Under the pieces are notes generated by a model. It ran no database searches, had not been told where the DNA came from, and saw only the letters and a list, made by a program, of their open reading frames with translations. Positions 24,434-33,684 of a stretch of DNA of 64,000 bases are shown here, in pieces; within the stretch, counting starts at the first letter, position 1; the number at the start of each line of letters is the position of its first letter. This DNA is from Flavobacterium sp. 90 (GTDB lineage Bacteria > Bacteroidota > Bacteroidia > Flavobacteriales > Flavobacteriaceae). The position numbers and the translations under genes were made by a program. The stretch is taken from positions 310,001-374,000 of the forward strand of contig NZ_SMGE01000001.1 in assembly GCF_004339525.1 (NCBI RefSeq), written 5' to 3'.

Positions 24434-26656
24434 ATGATAGAAATAGATATTGAAAAAGAAAATAAAGCAATTGCCCAAGAGTACAAAGAATTACTTCGAA
24501 TCAGTTATCAGACTTTAAGCCCAACCGACAAAAAACTAATTCGTAAAGCATTTGATGTTGCCGTTGACGCACACAAAGAACAAAGACGCAAATCTGGCGA
24601 AGCGTATATCTTTCATCCTATTGCAGTTGCAAAAATTGTTGCCTCAGAAATTGGTTTGGGAGCGACCTCTATTGCTGCGGCATTATTGCACGATGTTGTT
24701 GAGGATACTCCAATGACGGTTGAAGATATTGAACGTTTATTCAACCCAAAAGTAGCTCAGTTAGTTGAAGGTTTAACCAAAATATCTTTGGTTCAAAAAG
24801 ACCTTAATGCTTCAATGCAAGCAGAGAATTTTAGAAAAATGATCCTTACGCTGAACGATGATGTTCGTGTAATTTTGATAAAACTGGCAGATCGTTTGCA
24901 TAATATGCAAACTATGGATTCGATGGCGGAATACAAACAAACCAAAATCGCCTCTGAAACGCTTTATATTTATGCGCCACTCGCCCACCGTTTAGGACTT
25001 TATAATATTAAAACTAAACTGGAAGATTTAGGTTTGAAATATACAGAACCTGCTGTTTACAACGACATTGTTAGTAAAATAAGGGAAACAAAAGAGGAAC
25101 AAGACGCTTATATCAAAGATATATCAGATGTTTTGAAAAAATCCTTAGACTTAGAAAACATTGATTATATCATAAAAGGACGTCCGAAATCTATCTATTC
25201 GATTCGCCGAAAAATGCGTGCTCAAAATGTGAGTTTTGATGAAGTTTATGACAAATTTGCTTTAAGAATTGTCTATAAATCAGATCAGCACGACGAGAAA
25301 TTTGTGGCGTGGAAAATATATTCCATCGTAACAGATCATTACAGACCAAGCCCGAGTCGTTTGCGTGACTGGATTTCGTCTCCAAAATCTACTGGTTACG
25401 AAGCGTTGCACATTACCGTTATGGGACCAAAAGGTCGTTGGGTCGAAGTGCAGGTTCGAAGCGAACGTATGGACGAAATTGCCGAAAAAGGTTACGCAGC
25501 GCATTATAAATATAAAAACGGAGCCACAGAAGAAAGTGGTCTTGACGTTTGGCTGAATTTACTTCGTGAAGCATTAGAAAATCAGGAAACCAATGCGGTA
25601 GATTTTGTCGAAGATTTTAAAATGAATTTATATTCGAAAGAAATCTTCGTCTTTACGCCAAAAGGAGAAATTAAATCACTGCCAAAAGGCGCAACTTCTC
25701 TTGATTTTGCTTTTAGTATTCACTCAGAAATTGGAATTAAAACCAGAGGAACTCGTGTAAACGGGCGCTTGGTTCCATTAAATCACGAACTAAAAAGTGG
25801 TGATCAGGTTGAAGTTATTACTTCGGTTAATCAAAAACCAACCGTAAACTGGTTGGAATATGTAACAACTTCAAGAGCCAAAAACAAGATTAAAAACGTT
25901 CTTAACGAGAACACAAAAAAAATTGCCGAAGAAGGAAAAGAATTACTTACCAGAAAACTTAAACATCTTAAAATAACTATCAATGAACAAGTAATCAATG
26001 AATTGGTTAACTTTTTCAAACTTAAAACAAGTTTAGATTTATTTTACAGAGTTGGAATTGGTGCAATCGAAAATCAGCAATTAAAAGATTATGCTGCTCA
26101 AAAAAGCAACACATTTATCAATTTCTTTAAAAATAAAATTAAACGAAATAAAGATACAACGGCTGCAGATGACATTCATAAACCTGTAATCAGCAGTAAT
26201 TATGATATGCTGGTTTTTGGAACGGAGCACGACAAACTCGATTATAAACTTTCGCAATGTTGTAATCCAATTCCGGGAGACGATGTTTTTGGTTTTGTAA
26301 CTATAAACGAAGGAATCAAAGTTCACAAAAAAGATTGTCCAAACGCAATTGGAATGCAGTCAAATTATGCGTATCGAATTATGAGTGCCAAATGGATTGA
26401 TTCTTCGCAAGAAGAATTCAAAGCCATTATCAACATTACCGGAATGGATGTTTTGGGACTTACAAATCAATTGACAAGAGTAATTTCGAACAATATGAGT
26501 GTGAATATTCAGAGTATTTCGTTAAGCACTGATGCCGGAATTTTTCACGGACAAATTGCTGTTATTGTAAAAAATAATACCATTTTGAAGAAAATGATTA
26601 ATGCAATTAAAAAGATTGATGGCGTTGATAAAGTAACGAGAGAATACAGAACCTAG
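24434..26656 (+). CDS. rel: Bifunctional (p)ppGpp synthetase/hydrolase (RelA/SpoT homologue)
   Basis: A 740-residue protein from ATG 24434; a TTG at 24419 in frame is less likely. The HD hydrolase domain shows FHPIAVAKIVASE and ALLHDVVEDT, with the His-Asp metal pair. The synthetase domain has GRPKSIYSIRRKM, FALRIV and STGYEALHITVMG. TGS (KEIFVFTPKGEIKSLPKGAT), zinc-finger-like Cys residues (QCCNPIPGD, HKKDCPNA) and a C-terminal ACT domain follow. It controls the stringent-response alarmone and is likely the sole long Rel here. Both active sites look intact. The gene seems monocistronic. Confidence 0.95.
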   Translation: MIEIDIEKENKAIAQEYKELLRISYQTLSPTDKKLIRKAFDVAVDAHKEQRRKSGEAYIFHPIAVAKIVASEIGLGATSIAAALLHDVVEDTPMTVEDIERLFNPKVAQLVEGLTKISLVQKDLNASMQAENFRKMILTLNDDVRVILIKLADRLHNMQTMDSMAEYKQTKIASETLYIYAPLAHRLGLYNIKTKLEDLGLKYTEPAVYNDIVSKIRETKEEQDAYIKDISDVLKKSLDLENIDYIIKGRPKSIYSIRRKMRAQNVSFDEVYDKFALRIVYKSDQHDEKFVAWKIYSIVTDHYRPSPSRLRDWISSPKSTGYEALHITVMGPKGRWVEVQVRSERMDEIAEKGYAAHYKYKNGATEESGLDVWLNLLREALENQETNAVDFVEDFKMNLYSKEIFVFTPKGEIKSLPKGATSLDFAFSIHSEIGIKTRGTRVNGRLVPLNHELKSGDQVEVITSVNQKPTVNWLEYVTTSRAKNKIKNVLNENTKKIAEEGKELLTRKLKHLKITINEQVINELVNFFKLKTSLDLFYRVGIGAIENQQLKDYAAQKSNTFINFFKNKIKRNKDTTAADDIHKPVISSNYDMLVFGTEHDKLDYKLSQCCNPIPGDDVFGFVTINEGIKVHKKDCPNAIGMQSNYAYRIMSAKWIDSSQEEFKAIINITGMDVLGLTNQLTRVISNNMSVNIQSISLSTDAGIFHGQIAVIVKNNTILKKMINAIKKIDGVDKVTREYRT

Positions 26657-26760
26657 TTAAGTCGAAAGTTTAAAGTCTTAAAGTCAAAAGGAGAATATTA
26701 AATCGTGACTATTTTAATTCAATTATTCTTTACTTAAATTATTGCAATAAATATTTTTTC

Positions 26761-27309
26761 ATGATAAATAATTCTTTAGAAATAGAAATTCCAAAAGTAA
26801 ATTTTGATGAAAACGGAGCGCTTTTAATTGTTGCTTCTGAATCTTCTTCAAAAGATGATTTTGATTTTTTTCAAGGGAAATCAATTATTCGGAATAAAAA
26901 ACTAAAGAAGAGATTTGCCAATTGTACAGAATGGATTGAATTTTCTTCGACTCAGGAAATGTACAAGATTCTGAACGGAATTGGGAATATTGATAATTTT
27001 CTAGCCACTTTTGACGATGAACCTTTTGAAGGAATGACAGTTCGCCTTTTTAATCCAAAAACAAAATTATGGAGTATTTATTGGGCAGATTCTACTACCG
27101 GAACTTTGGACAAACCCGTAATTGGTTCGTTTGAGAACAAGGTTGGACATTTTTTTTCAAAAGATATTTTTGAAGATAAAAATGTTTTGCAAGTATTCCG
27201 TTGGGATGCCAGAGACGAAAACAATCCTGTTTGGAGTCAAGCAATGTCTGATGATAACGGAGAAACCTGGGAATGGAATTGGTATATGTACATGTCTAAA
27301 ACTAAATAA
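26761..27309 (+). CDS. Hypothetical protein, DUF1579-like beta-barrel
   Basis: A 182-residue cytoplasmic protein with no signal peptide. FFQGKSIIRNKKLKKRF, GMTVRLFNPKTKLWSIYWAD and SQAMSDDNGETWEWNWYMYM follow the pattern of DUF1579-type proteins, which are small lipocalin-like barrels with repeated Trp-rich strands and a final NGETWEWNW. Ligand and role are unknown. It sits alone between rel and the Fur-family gene, with 104 bp upstream and no palindromic repeat. The family link is by eye and moderate. Confidence 0.6.
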   Translation: MINNSLEIEIPKVNFDENGALLIVASESSSKDDFDFFQGKSIIRNKKLKKRFANCTEWIEFSSTQEMYKILNGIGNIDNFLATFDDEPFEGMTVRLFNPKTKLWSIYWADSTTGTLDKPVIGSFENKVGHFFSKDIFEDKNVLQVFRWDARDENNPVWSQAMSDDNGETWEWNWYMYMSKTK

Positions 27310-27479
27310 AGAATTGTTAGTTTTATCATAAATAAAAATAATTATGTTAATTAAGCTTATCTGGATTCTTTAAATATTATTAGCGTAAAAGCCTTAAATT
27401 AGTGCACTATTGCTACTCAAATTAAAAGAGGAACGTTAAACTTTAAACCCGAAACTTTTATTCATTAAAAATAAAAAAT

Positions 27480-27487
27480 TATCTTTG
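27480..27487 (+). promoter_or_regulatory. -7 promoter element TATCTTTG
   Basis: Exact TAnnTTTG match. Only 6 nt separate it from ATG 27494, so the transcript should begin at or near the start codon. A TTG inside this element makes a false extended reading frame. Confidence 0.6.
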
Positions 27488-27493
27488 CCGGAT

Positions 27494-27952
27494 ATGACAC
27501 TCATTTCAACTGACAACACTAGAAATCAAGAAATTGTAAAAAACGTTTTTACAATGTATCTTGAACAAAAAGGGCATCGCAAAACTCCTGAGCGTTATGC
27601 TATACTTCAGGAAATTTACGATAGCGAAGAGCATTTTGACATAGAAAACTTATATATCAAAATGAAAAACAAGAACTATCGTGTTAGTAGGGCTACATTA
27701 TACAACACGATCGAGTTATTGTTAGACTGCGCTTTGGTTAGAAAACATCAATTTGGGCAAAATCAGGCTTATTACGAGAAATCGTATTTCGACAAACAGC
27801 ACGATCACATTATCATGACTGATTCTGGCGAAGTAATTGAATTTTGCGATCCAAGGATTCAGACCATCAAAAAAACAATCGAAGAAATATTTGATATCGA
27901 AATCACGAATCATTCACTGTATTTCTACGGAAACAAAAAGCAAAAACAATAA
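27494..27952 (+). CDS. Fur-family transcriptional regulator
   Basis: A 152-residue protein. The winged-helix part has [17 protein letters not shown] and [21 protein letters not shown], the recognition helix of Fur/PerR/Zur proteins. The dimerisation part has [16 protein letters not shown], where the HDH motif normally contributes to metal binding. One oddity is that the CxxC usually found just after HDH is replaced by MTDS, and no second CxxC follows, so the structural zinc site of classical Fur is absent. The gene lies upstream of purA, 93 bp away, an order I recall as common in Flavobacteriia. Metal and regulon cannot be determined. Confidence 0.88.
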   Translation: MTLISTDNTRNQEIVKNVFTMYLEQKGHRKTPERYAILQEIYDSEEHFDIENLYIKMKNKNYRVSRATLYNTIELLLDCALVRKHQFGQNQAYYEKSYFDKQHDHIIMTDSGEVIEFCDPRIQTIKKTIEEIFDIEITNHSLYFYGNKKQKQ

Positions 27953-28045
27953 TCCGGAAAGGAATTATTCAAAAAATAAAAAAAGAAAATTAACTACATT
28001 AATCAGTAGGGCAATTGAGATTGCCTCAACGCAAATTAAAACAGA

Positions 28046-29317
28046 ATGACCGTAGATTTATTACTAGGATTACAATGGGGAGATGAAGGTAAAGGGAAAA
28101 TTGTTGACGTTCTTACCTCTAATTATGATATTATTGCACGTTTTCAAGGAGGACCAAACGCAGGACATACATTAGAATTTGACGGAATCAAACATGTACT
28201 AAGAACCATTCCTTCTGGAATTTTTCATAAAAAATCAATAAACATCATCGGAAACGGTGTTGTAATAGATCCGGTAGTTTTTCAAAAAGAAATTGAAGGC
28301 TTAGAGAAATTTAACCTTGACATCAAAAGTAAATTGATCATTTCCAGAAAAGCACATTTAATTTTACCAACACACCGTTTGTTAGATGCAGCTTCTGAAG
28401 CGTCTAAAGGAAAAGCAAAAATTGGTTCTACACTTAAAGGAATTGGTCCAACTTATATGGACAAAACCGGTAGAAACGGTTTACGTGTTGGAGATATCGA
28501 ATTAGAAGACTTCAAAGATCGTTACAGAGCTTTGGCTGACAAACATGAAGCAATGATTGCTTTTTATGATGTAGCGATTCAATATAACTTAGATGAACTT
28601 GAAAAAGAGTTCTTTGAAGCTATTGAAGAATTAAAAAAATTAGATTTTATTGACAGTGAAGAATATATGTACCAAGCTCAAAAAGCTGGTAAATCTATTT
28701 TATGCGAAGGAGCTCAAGGTTCATTATTAGATGTTGATTTTGGAACTTATCCTTTCGTAACTTCATCAAATACTACTGCTGCCGGAGCTTGTACAGGTTT
28801 AGGAATTGCTCCTAACAAAATCAAAGAAGTTTACGGTATTTTTAAAGCTTATGTTACTCGTGTTGGTAGCGGGCCTTTCCCAACAGAACTTTTTGACGAA
28901 GTTGGTGCAACTATGGCAAGAGTTGGTAACGAATTTGGATCTGTTACAGGAAGACAAAGACGTTGTGGATGGTTAGACCTTGTAGCTTTAAAATATGCTG
29001 TTCAGGTAAACGGTGTTACACAATTAATGATGATGAAAGGTGACGTTCTTTCAGGATTTGAAACTTTAAAAGTTTGTACAGAGTACAACTACAAAGGACA
29101 AAACATTTCTCACTTTCCTTATAACATCGAGCCGGAAAATGTAACTCCTGTTTATAAAGAATTTAAAGGATGGCAAGCTGACTTAACAGGATTGACAACT
29201 TATGATCAATTGCCAATCGAGCTAAAAGAATATATTGAGTTTATTGAAGCTGAAGTTGGAGTGCCAATTAAGATTGTATCTGTTGGACCAGACAGAAAGC
29301 AAACAATAACAAAATAA
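28046..29317 (+). CDS. purA: Adenylosuccinate synthase
   Basis: A 423-residue enzyme joining IMP and aspartate with GTP hydrolysis, the first committed step to AMP. LLGLQWGDEGKGKIVD is the GTP P-loop. QGGPNAGHT, GSTLKGIGPTYMDK and CEGAQGSLLDVDFGTYPFVTSSN are family signatures, and TGRQRRCGWLD lies in the active-site loop. Length matches bacterial PurA. A strong hairpin terminator follows at 29326-29354. The neighbouring fur-like gene may be cotranscribed. Confidence 0.97.
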   Translation: MTVDLLLGLQWGDEGKGKIVDVLTSNYDIIARFQGGPNAGHTLEFDGIKHVLRTIPSGIFHKKSINIIGNGVVIDPVVFQKEIEGLEKFNLDIKSKLIISRKAHLILPTHRLLDAASEASKGKAKIGSTLKGIGPTYMDKTGRNGLRVGDIELEDFKDRYRALADKHEAMIAFYDVAIQYNLDELEKEFFEAIEELKKLDFIDSEEYMYQAQKAGKSILCEGAQGSLLDVDFGTYPFVTSSNTTAAGACTGLGIAPNKIKEVYGIFKAYVTRVGSGPFPTELFDEVGATMARVGNEFGSVTGRQRRCGWLDLVALKYAVQVNGVTQLMMMKGDVLSGFETLKVCTEYNYKGQNISHFPYNIEPENVTPVYKEFKGWQADLTGLTTYDQLPIELKEYIEFIEAEVGVPIKIVSVGPDRKQTITK

Positions 29318-29325
29318 TAATTACT

Positions 29326-29354
29326 AAACGCTCTGATAACCAGAGCGTTTTTTT
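29326..29354 (+). terminator. Rho-independent terminator after purA
   Basis: Perfect 10-bp stem AAACGCTCTG / CAGAGCGTTT with a 5-nt loop, followed by a T run. Confidence 0.92.
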
Positions 29355-29373
29355 ATACAAAACATTTCCAGAT

Positions 29374-29955
29374 ATGAAAAATCCAAAAATTAAAGTTACT
29401 GAAACGAAGTTATTATCAGACAATTGGTATATCCTGAACAAAGTAACTTTTGATTATGAAATGAAAGATGGCAAAATTGAATCCCATATTCGCGAAGTTT
29501 ATGACAGAGGAAATGGAGCTGCCATTTTATTATACAATACTTTAAAGAAAACTGTAATTCTAACAAGACAATTTCGTTTACCAACTTTCCTTAACGGAAA
29601 TAAAACCGGAATGATGATCGAGGTTTGTGCAGGACTTTTAGACCAGGATAATGCAGAACAAGCCGTCATTCGGGAAACAGAAGAAGAAACAGGTTATCGC
29701 TTAAAAAAGGTTCAGAAAGTGATCGAAACTTATATGTCTCCAGGATCCGTAACCGAAATTTTATATCTTTTTGTTGGAGAATATGACGAAACTATGAAAG
29801 TAAATGAAGGCGGCGGATTAGATGCAGAACAGGAAAATATCGAGGTTCTGGAATATACTTTTGATGAAGCATATGCAATGATAGAATCCGGCGAGATTAC
29901 AGATGCCAAAACCATTTTATTATTGCAGCATGCAAAGATAAAAGGGTTGATTTAG
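29374..29955 (+). CDS. nudK: Nudix hydrolase, GDP-mannose pyrophosphatase-like
   Basis: A 193-residue protein with a complete Nudix box: GLLDQDNAEQAVIRETEEET then GY, containing the REx2EExG metal-binding core. The upstream GNGAAILLYNTLKKTVILTRQFRLP and the EVCAG preceding the box match the NudK group, which cleaves GDP-mannose to GMP and mannose-1-phosphate. Downstream YMSPGSVTEILYLF is also typical. It starts 20 bp after the purA terminator and has its own long terminator. The GDP-mannose specificity is by family likeness. Confidence 0.85.
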   Translation: MKNPKIKVTETKLLSDNWYILNKVTFDYEMKDGKIESHIREVYDRGNGAAILLYNTLKKTVILTRQFRLPTFLNGNKTGMMIEVCAGLLDQDNAEQAVIRETEEETGYRLKKVQKVIETYMSPGSVTEILYLFVGEYDETMKVNEGGGLDAEQENIEVLEYTFDEAYAMIESGEITDAKTILLLQHAKIKGLI

Positions 29956-30053
29956 AATTTTCATTTCTTTTAAAAGCTGCTTATTATATAGATTAACCCA
30001 TTTTAAAATTAATTTTCCCTTTAGTTTTAAGTGAAGAAAATAAACCTTATTAG

Positions 30054-30100
30054 AAAATCACATAACTTTTATGATTATTAAAAGTTATGTGATTTTTTTT
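30054..30100 (+). terminator. Rho-independent terminator after the Nudix gene
   Basis: Perfect 17-bp stem AAAATCACATAACTTTT / AAAAGTTATGTGATTTT with a 9-nt loop and a T tract. A-rich upstream bases make it able to work in either direction. Confidence 0.88.
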
Positions 30101-30192
30101 ATCTTCAAAAAACATTTTTAACTGATTAGCTAGCTTATTTTTTGACTATTTTTAAATTCAAAACAAAATCTTTCAAATACAAAATACTTCTA

Positions 30193-31146
30193 ATGAAATT
30201 ATTAAAAAGTCAAAGAAAATATATTAGAGTAATCCTGATTATTTTTCTAATAATTAATACCATAGCATTTGTTCATGCTTATAAATTCACGCATTTTGCC
30301 GAAAATGAATCAATAAAAACTAAAAGCCCAGAAAAATTATCATCTTTTGAAAAAGTAAAGACTTTAGTTTTTGGAGTCAATTACCCTAAGCCAAAAAACA
30401 CAAAGCTTCCTACTCAAAAATATCAAACCATAAAACTAAAAAGCAATAAAGAAATTGAATGTTGGTCAATCAAAACCGAAAAATCAAAAGGAACAATAAT
30501 TATATTTCATGGTTATGGTGGTGAAAAATCTTCAATGCTTGATAAATCAGATGAATTTATAAAACTTGGTTTTAATACGATGCTAATAGACTTTATGGGA
30601 AGCGGAAACTCAGAAGGAAATCAAACTACAATTGGTTATAAAGAAGCTGAGGAAGTAAAAACTGCCTTTGATTATATATCACAAACAGGCGAGAAAAATA
30701 TCTACTTATTTGGGACTTCGATGGGCGCTGTGGCAATCATGAAATCCATTAACGATTATAAAATAAAACCAAAAGGAATAATTATCGAATGTCCGTTTGG
30801 TTCCATGTACGAAACCGTGTGTGCAAGATTCAAAAAAATGAATGCACCAACTTTTCCAATGGCTGGAATTTTATTATTTTGGGGCGGAATTCAAAATGGA
30901 TTTTGGGGATTTGATCATAATCCAACAGAATATGCAAAATCTATAACTTGCCCAACATTATTACTTTACGGAGAAAAAGATAAAAATGTAAGCAGAAAAG
31001 AAATCGATGAAATTTATGCAAATTTAAAAGGTCCAAAAAACTTGAAGATTTATAAAGAAACTGGACATGAAAACTATTTAAAAAAAAATAAAACCGAATG
31101 GAATGCAAATATTTCTGACTTTCTAATAAATAATTTAACCTTCTAA
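30193..31146 (+). CDS. Membrane-anchored alpha/beta hydrolase
   Basis: A 317-residue protein from ATG 30193, with an N-terminal membrane anchor (YIRVILIIFLIINTIAFVHAY). The hydrolase fold shows IIFHGYGGEKSSM (oxyanion HG), LIDFMGSGNSEGN, and the nucleophile elbow LFGTSMGAVA with GxSxG. The acid is in LLLYGEKDKNVS and the base His in KETGHENYL. Related to BAAT/YqiA/serine aminopeptidase-like hydrolases; substrate unknown. It lies 15 bp before the next hypothetical gene, so they may be cotranscribed. Confidence 0.82.
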   Translation: MKLLKSQRKYIRVILIIFLIINTIAFVHAYKFTHFAENESIKTKSPEKLSSFEKVKTLVFGVNYPKPKNTKLPTQKYQTIKLKSNKEIECWSIKTEKSKGTIIIFHGYGGEKSSMLDKSDEFIKLGFNTMLIDFMGSGNSEGNQTTIGYKEAEEVKTAFDYISQTGEKNIYLFGTSMGAVAIMKSINDYKIKPKGIIIECPFGSMYETVCARFKKMNAPTFPMAGILLFWGGIQNGFWGFDHNPTEYAKSITCPTLLLYGEKDKNVSRKEIDEIYANLKGPKNLKIYKETGHENYLKKNKTEWNANISDFLINNLTF

Positions 31147-31161
31147 AAAAATCAAAATTTA

Positions 31162-31752
31162 ATGCTTGATACTTCTAAAAACAAAATAAATATCTGGCAA
31201 GAACTCGCCAACGAAACTAACGGAACTTTTAAGGAAGGATATTCCTGGCGTTCAGATTCTAATACCATTAATTACAAAAACTGGACAATTATTTCTGATA
31301 ACTATAGATTATGGTCTGGGAAATCTAGCATGCAAATGACTAGAGTTATCACTCCAATTACTTTGACAGATAATTTTAAATTTGAAATCTATCGCGAAGG
31401 ATTTGTTCGAAAAGTTGAAAAATTTTTTGGAGCTCAGGATATCGAAATTGGTTATCCGGATTTTGATAAAGCATTTACAATTAAAAGTAATAACGAATTA
31501 AAAATAAAAACATTACTACGTAATAAAGAGATTAGAAACCTCATCAGTTCTCAGACAGATGTCAACATTCAGATTTCAAATTATCAGGGGATTTGGGAAA
31601 AAGAATTACCTAAAAACGAATTTGAATTGTCTTATTTTATCGATGGCGTAATTAAAGATATTGAGATTTTAAAATCCTTAATTGAACTTTTCAAACTGAT
31701 TTTGGATGGTTTATACGAGATGAATACTATTGATCAAATGAAAATCCAATAA
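31162..31752 (+). CDS. Hypothetical protein
   Basis: A 196-residue soluble protein not recognised. It starts MLDTSKNKINIWQELANETNG and has mixed alpha/beta content, with WTIISDNYRLWSGKSSMQMTRV and the C-terminal helix DIEILKSLIELFKLILDGLYEM. No signal peptide, metal-binding cluster or catalytic motif is apparent. The arrangement (N-terminal ELANETNG, a central beta-sheet, a C-terminal helix) is reminiscent of small DUF3137-like or GRAM-like proteins, but this is weak. It follows the alpha/beta hydrolase by 15 bp and precedes an L,D-transpeptidase. Confidence 0.65.
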   Translation: MLDTSKNKINIWQELANETNGTFKEGYSWRSDSNTINYKNWTIISDNYRLWSGKSSMQMTRVITPITLTDNFKFEIYREGFVRKVEKFFGAQDIEIGYPDFDKAFTIKSNNELKIKTLLRNKEIRNLISSQTDVNIQISNYQGIWEKELPKNEFELSYFIDGVIKDIEILKSLIELFKLILDGLYEMNTIDQMKIQ

Positions 31753-31824
31753 CCAAATCAAAAAATTGTGTAAGTCTTTTAAGAGGTGAATAAAATAACT
31801 TTACATGAAATAAAAAACCAGTTT

Positions 31825-32706
31825 ATGAAAAAGTTATATTATACATCAAATATCCTCCTTGTACTTGTTTTAGTACTATTGGGTTCTTGCAAAAAAAGTG
31901 AATCTACAGAAACAAAAGAGAAAGTAAAACACAGAAAAGCAATTGAATATAAAAAACCTCAATCTGTTGAATTTCATTTAGAGAAAACTAAAGAATGGCT
32001 AAAATTAAATAAAGCTGACAGCAGTAAACTTCAGATTGCTTATGCTGTAAATCGAACAGATAAAGCCAATTTTGCAAAATTAGATTCAGTTGTAATTCCG
32101 TCTGATTTTAGTGGTGACATTGTTTATTATCTTCCTTTTCCATTGCACGTTACAGCTTTAGAAGAAGTTTCAAAAGTTATAATTTTCTCCTACCCTGCTC
32201 AGGCATTTGCCGCTTACGAAAGTGGAGAATTGGTTTATACCGGACCAACAAATATGGGAAGAAAAAAAGATCCTACTCCAACCGGATTATTTTTCACCAA
32301 TTGGAAAGCGGAAAAAACAACCAGTACTTTTAATGACGAATGGGATTTAAAATGGAATTTTAATATCGAAAACAAACTTGGAGTTGGTTTTCATGAATAT
32401 GCTTTACCAGGTTATCCAGCGTCACATTCTTGTTTACGATTACAAGAAAAAGATGCTAAATATCTTTATAAATGGGCAGATGAATGGATCTTGAAAGACA
32501 AAGAAAATGTAAAAGTAAAAGGAACTCCGGTAATAGTTTTCGGAAGTTATAATTTTGACGGTCCAAAACCTTGGCTACAATTAGCTAAAGATCCAAAAGC
32601 TCTTGATATTTCAGAATCAGAAATTGAAACTCAAGTAAAACCTTTTATACAGAAAATTTTAGACAATCAAAAAGTTAGAGAAGCTGAGCAAACGGCTAAA
32701 CCTTAA
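31825..32706 (+). CDS. L,D-transpeptidase (YkuD) lipoprotein
   Basis: A 293-residue protein from ATG 31825; a GTG frame at 31786 would place the signal internally. Signal peptide and lipobox VLLGSC put the lipid on Cys22. The YkuD catalytic region has GVGFHEYALPGYPASHSCLRL, with His190, Cys203 and Arg205. The family consensus is SHGC; here it is SHSC. L,D-transpeptidases cross-link peptidoglycan or attach proteins to it. A small downstream hairpin with a T run terminates transcription at 32727-32769. Confidence 0.85.
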   Translation: MKKLYYTSNILLVLVLVLLGSCKKSESTETKEKVKHRKAIEYKKPQSVEFHLEKTKEWLKLNKADSSKLQIAYAVNRTDKANFAKLDSVVIPSDFSGDIVYYLPFPLHVTALEEVSKVIIFSYPAQAFAAYESGELVYTGPTNMGRKKDPTPTGLFFTNWKAEKTTSTFNDEWDLKWNFNIENKLGVGFHEYALPGYPASHSCLRLQEKDAKYLYKWADEWILKDKENVKVKGTPVIVFGSYNFDGPKPWLQLAKDPKALDISESEIETQVKPFIQKILDNQKVREAEQTAKP

Positions 32707-32726
32707 AAATATTTTTATCTAAAAAA

Positions 32727-32769
32727 AGCTGTTAGTACAATTTTGACGAATTGTATTAGCAGTTTTTTT
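32727..32769 (+). terminator. Terminator after the L,D-transpeptidase gene
   Basis: CTGTTAGTACAATT pairs with AATTGTATTAGCAG (two G-U pairs), followed by seven T. Confidence 0.8.
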
Positions 32770-32918
32770 GATGTTTATATTGCAAAGACGCTAAAGCTAA
32801 GGAAGAATCTTGTGGCATTATAGCGAATAAATCTCTCGCAAAGACGCAAAAATGCAAAGTTTTTGTCATTTCAACGAAGGAGAAATGACAATATTGTGTT
32901 TAATCGTTACACTTGAGT

Positions 32919-32943
32919 AAGACGCACTGCTGTGCGCCTCTAC
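32919..32943. repeat. GACGCACTGCTGTGCG short palindrome, copy 2
   Basis: AAGACGCACTGCTGTGCGCC then TCTAC. Same family as 21254, with one arm base changed. Confidence 0.8.
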
Positions 32944-32979
32944 GATAAACCTTTGTCCCTTTGAACCTTTTTCAATAAA

Positions 32980-32997
32980 TAAGCGAACGTTCATTTA
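32980..32997. promoter_or_regulatory. Candidate TetR-family operator
   Basis: TAAGCGAACGTTCATTTA is an imperfect 18-bp palindrome with a perfect GAACGTTC core. It lies immediately upstream of the TATCTTTG element of the tetR-like gene, overlapping the -33 position, as expected for autorepression. Confidence 0.5.
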
Positions 32998-33004
32998 TTA
33001 TTAA

Positions 33005-33012
33005 TATCTTTG
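33005..33012 (+). promoter_or_regulatory. -7 promoter element TATCTTTG
   Basis: Exact TAnnTTTG match, 20 nt before the tetR-like ATG at 33033. Confidence 0.6.
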
Positions 33013-33032
33013 TACCATAATTAATTCAAATT

Positions 33033-33623
33033 ATGAGAACAAGAGACACCAATAAAGAAGAAATTGTAAAACAAAAAGCAATTGAAATGCTTGTTGCACA
33101 AGGCGTAGAAGGATTTGGAATGAATCGTTTGGCAAAAGAATGCGGCGTTTCTGTGGCTACATTGTATATCTATTATTCAGATAAGGAAGATCTTATTCGT
33201 AAAATCGGAATTGACATTGGCAAAAATTTCTTCAATGAAATGTTAGTTGGTTTTTCTTCAGAAATGTCGTTCGTAGATGGTTTGCGCAAACAATGGGAAA
33301 ACCGTTCAAAATTTGCGATCAACTTTTCTTTGCAGACTACTTGTCTGGAACTCTTAAAACATTCTAGTTACGGCGATGCAATTTTAGCTGAAATCACTTC
33401 GGATTTTAAAGATCAAATGTCCAAATTTATTACCAAAGCAATTGAGAAAAAGGAACTTCTTCCCGTAACTTTCGAAGTTTTCTGGAGTATTGCTTATGGA
33501 TCCCTTTATTCTCTTTTAGAACTTCACAGAGAAGGAAAATCGATGTCCGGTAAACCCTTTGTTTTTACTGAAGAAATTAGAGATGAAGCTTTTAATTTGG
33601 TTATAAAGGCTTTGACTCCTTAA
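33033..33623 (+). CDS. TetR/AcrR-family transcriptional regulator
   Basis: A 196-residue protein. The N-terminal HTH is clear: KEEIVKQKAIEMLVAQGVEGFGMNRLAKECGVSVATLYIYYSDKEDLIRKIG spans the TetR DNA-binding domain (residues about 7-57, with the recognition helix VSVATLYIYY). The ligand-binding helical domain fills the rest and resembles the TetR_C_32/YbiH-like group only weakly. It lies 61 bp upstream of the flavin monooxygenase, so it probably controls it together with its own promoter. The ligand is unknown. Confidence 0.9.
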   Translation: MRTRDTNKEEIVKQKAIEMLVAQGVEGFGMNRLAKECGVSVATLYIYYSDKEDLIRKIGIDIGKNFFNEMLVGFSSEMSFVDGLRKQWENRSKFAINFSLQTTCLELLKHSSYGDAILAEITSDFKDQMSKFITKAIEKKELLPVTFEVFWSIAYGSLYSLLELHREGKSMSGKPFVFTEEIRDEAFNLVIKALTP

Positions 33624-33684
33624 ATCAAATCAATTTCAAAAATCAATTTCAATTAAAATATAAAATCAAAACAATATCAATAAA

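Larger units (their letters stand above)
32707..33032. other. Gene-free interval with partial repeats and the tetR-like promoter
   Basis: The 326 bp hold a terminator hairpin, a degenerate GCAAAGACGC region (32781-32858), a half copy of the TTGTCATTTCGAC repeat (32862-32898) and one GACGCAC palindrome (32919-32943). The operator-like palindrome and promoter of the TetR gene follow. No coding region is seen. Confidence 0.75.

Noticed and set aside
23999..24453. Two overlapping 75-77-codon frames upstream of rel
   Set aside because: They run through the CCCTACGGGA mini-palindromes and end inside the rel start region.
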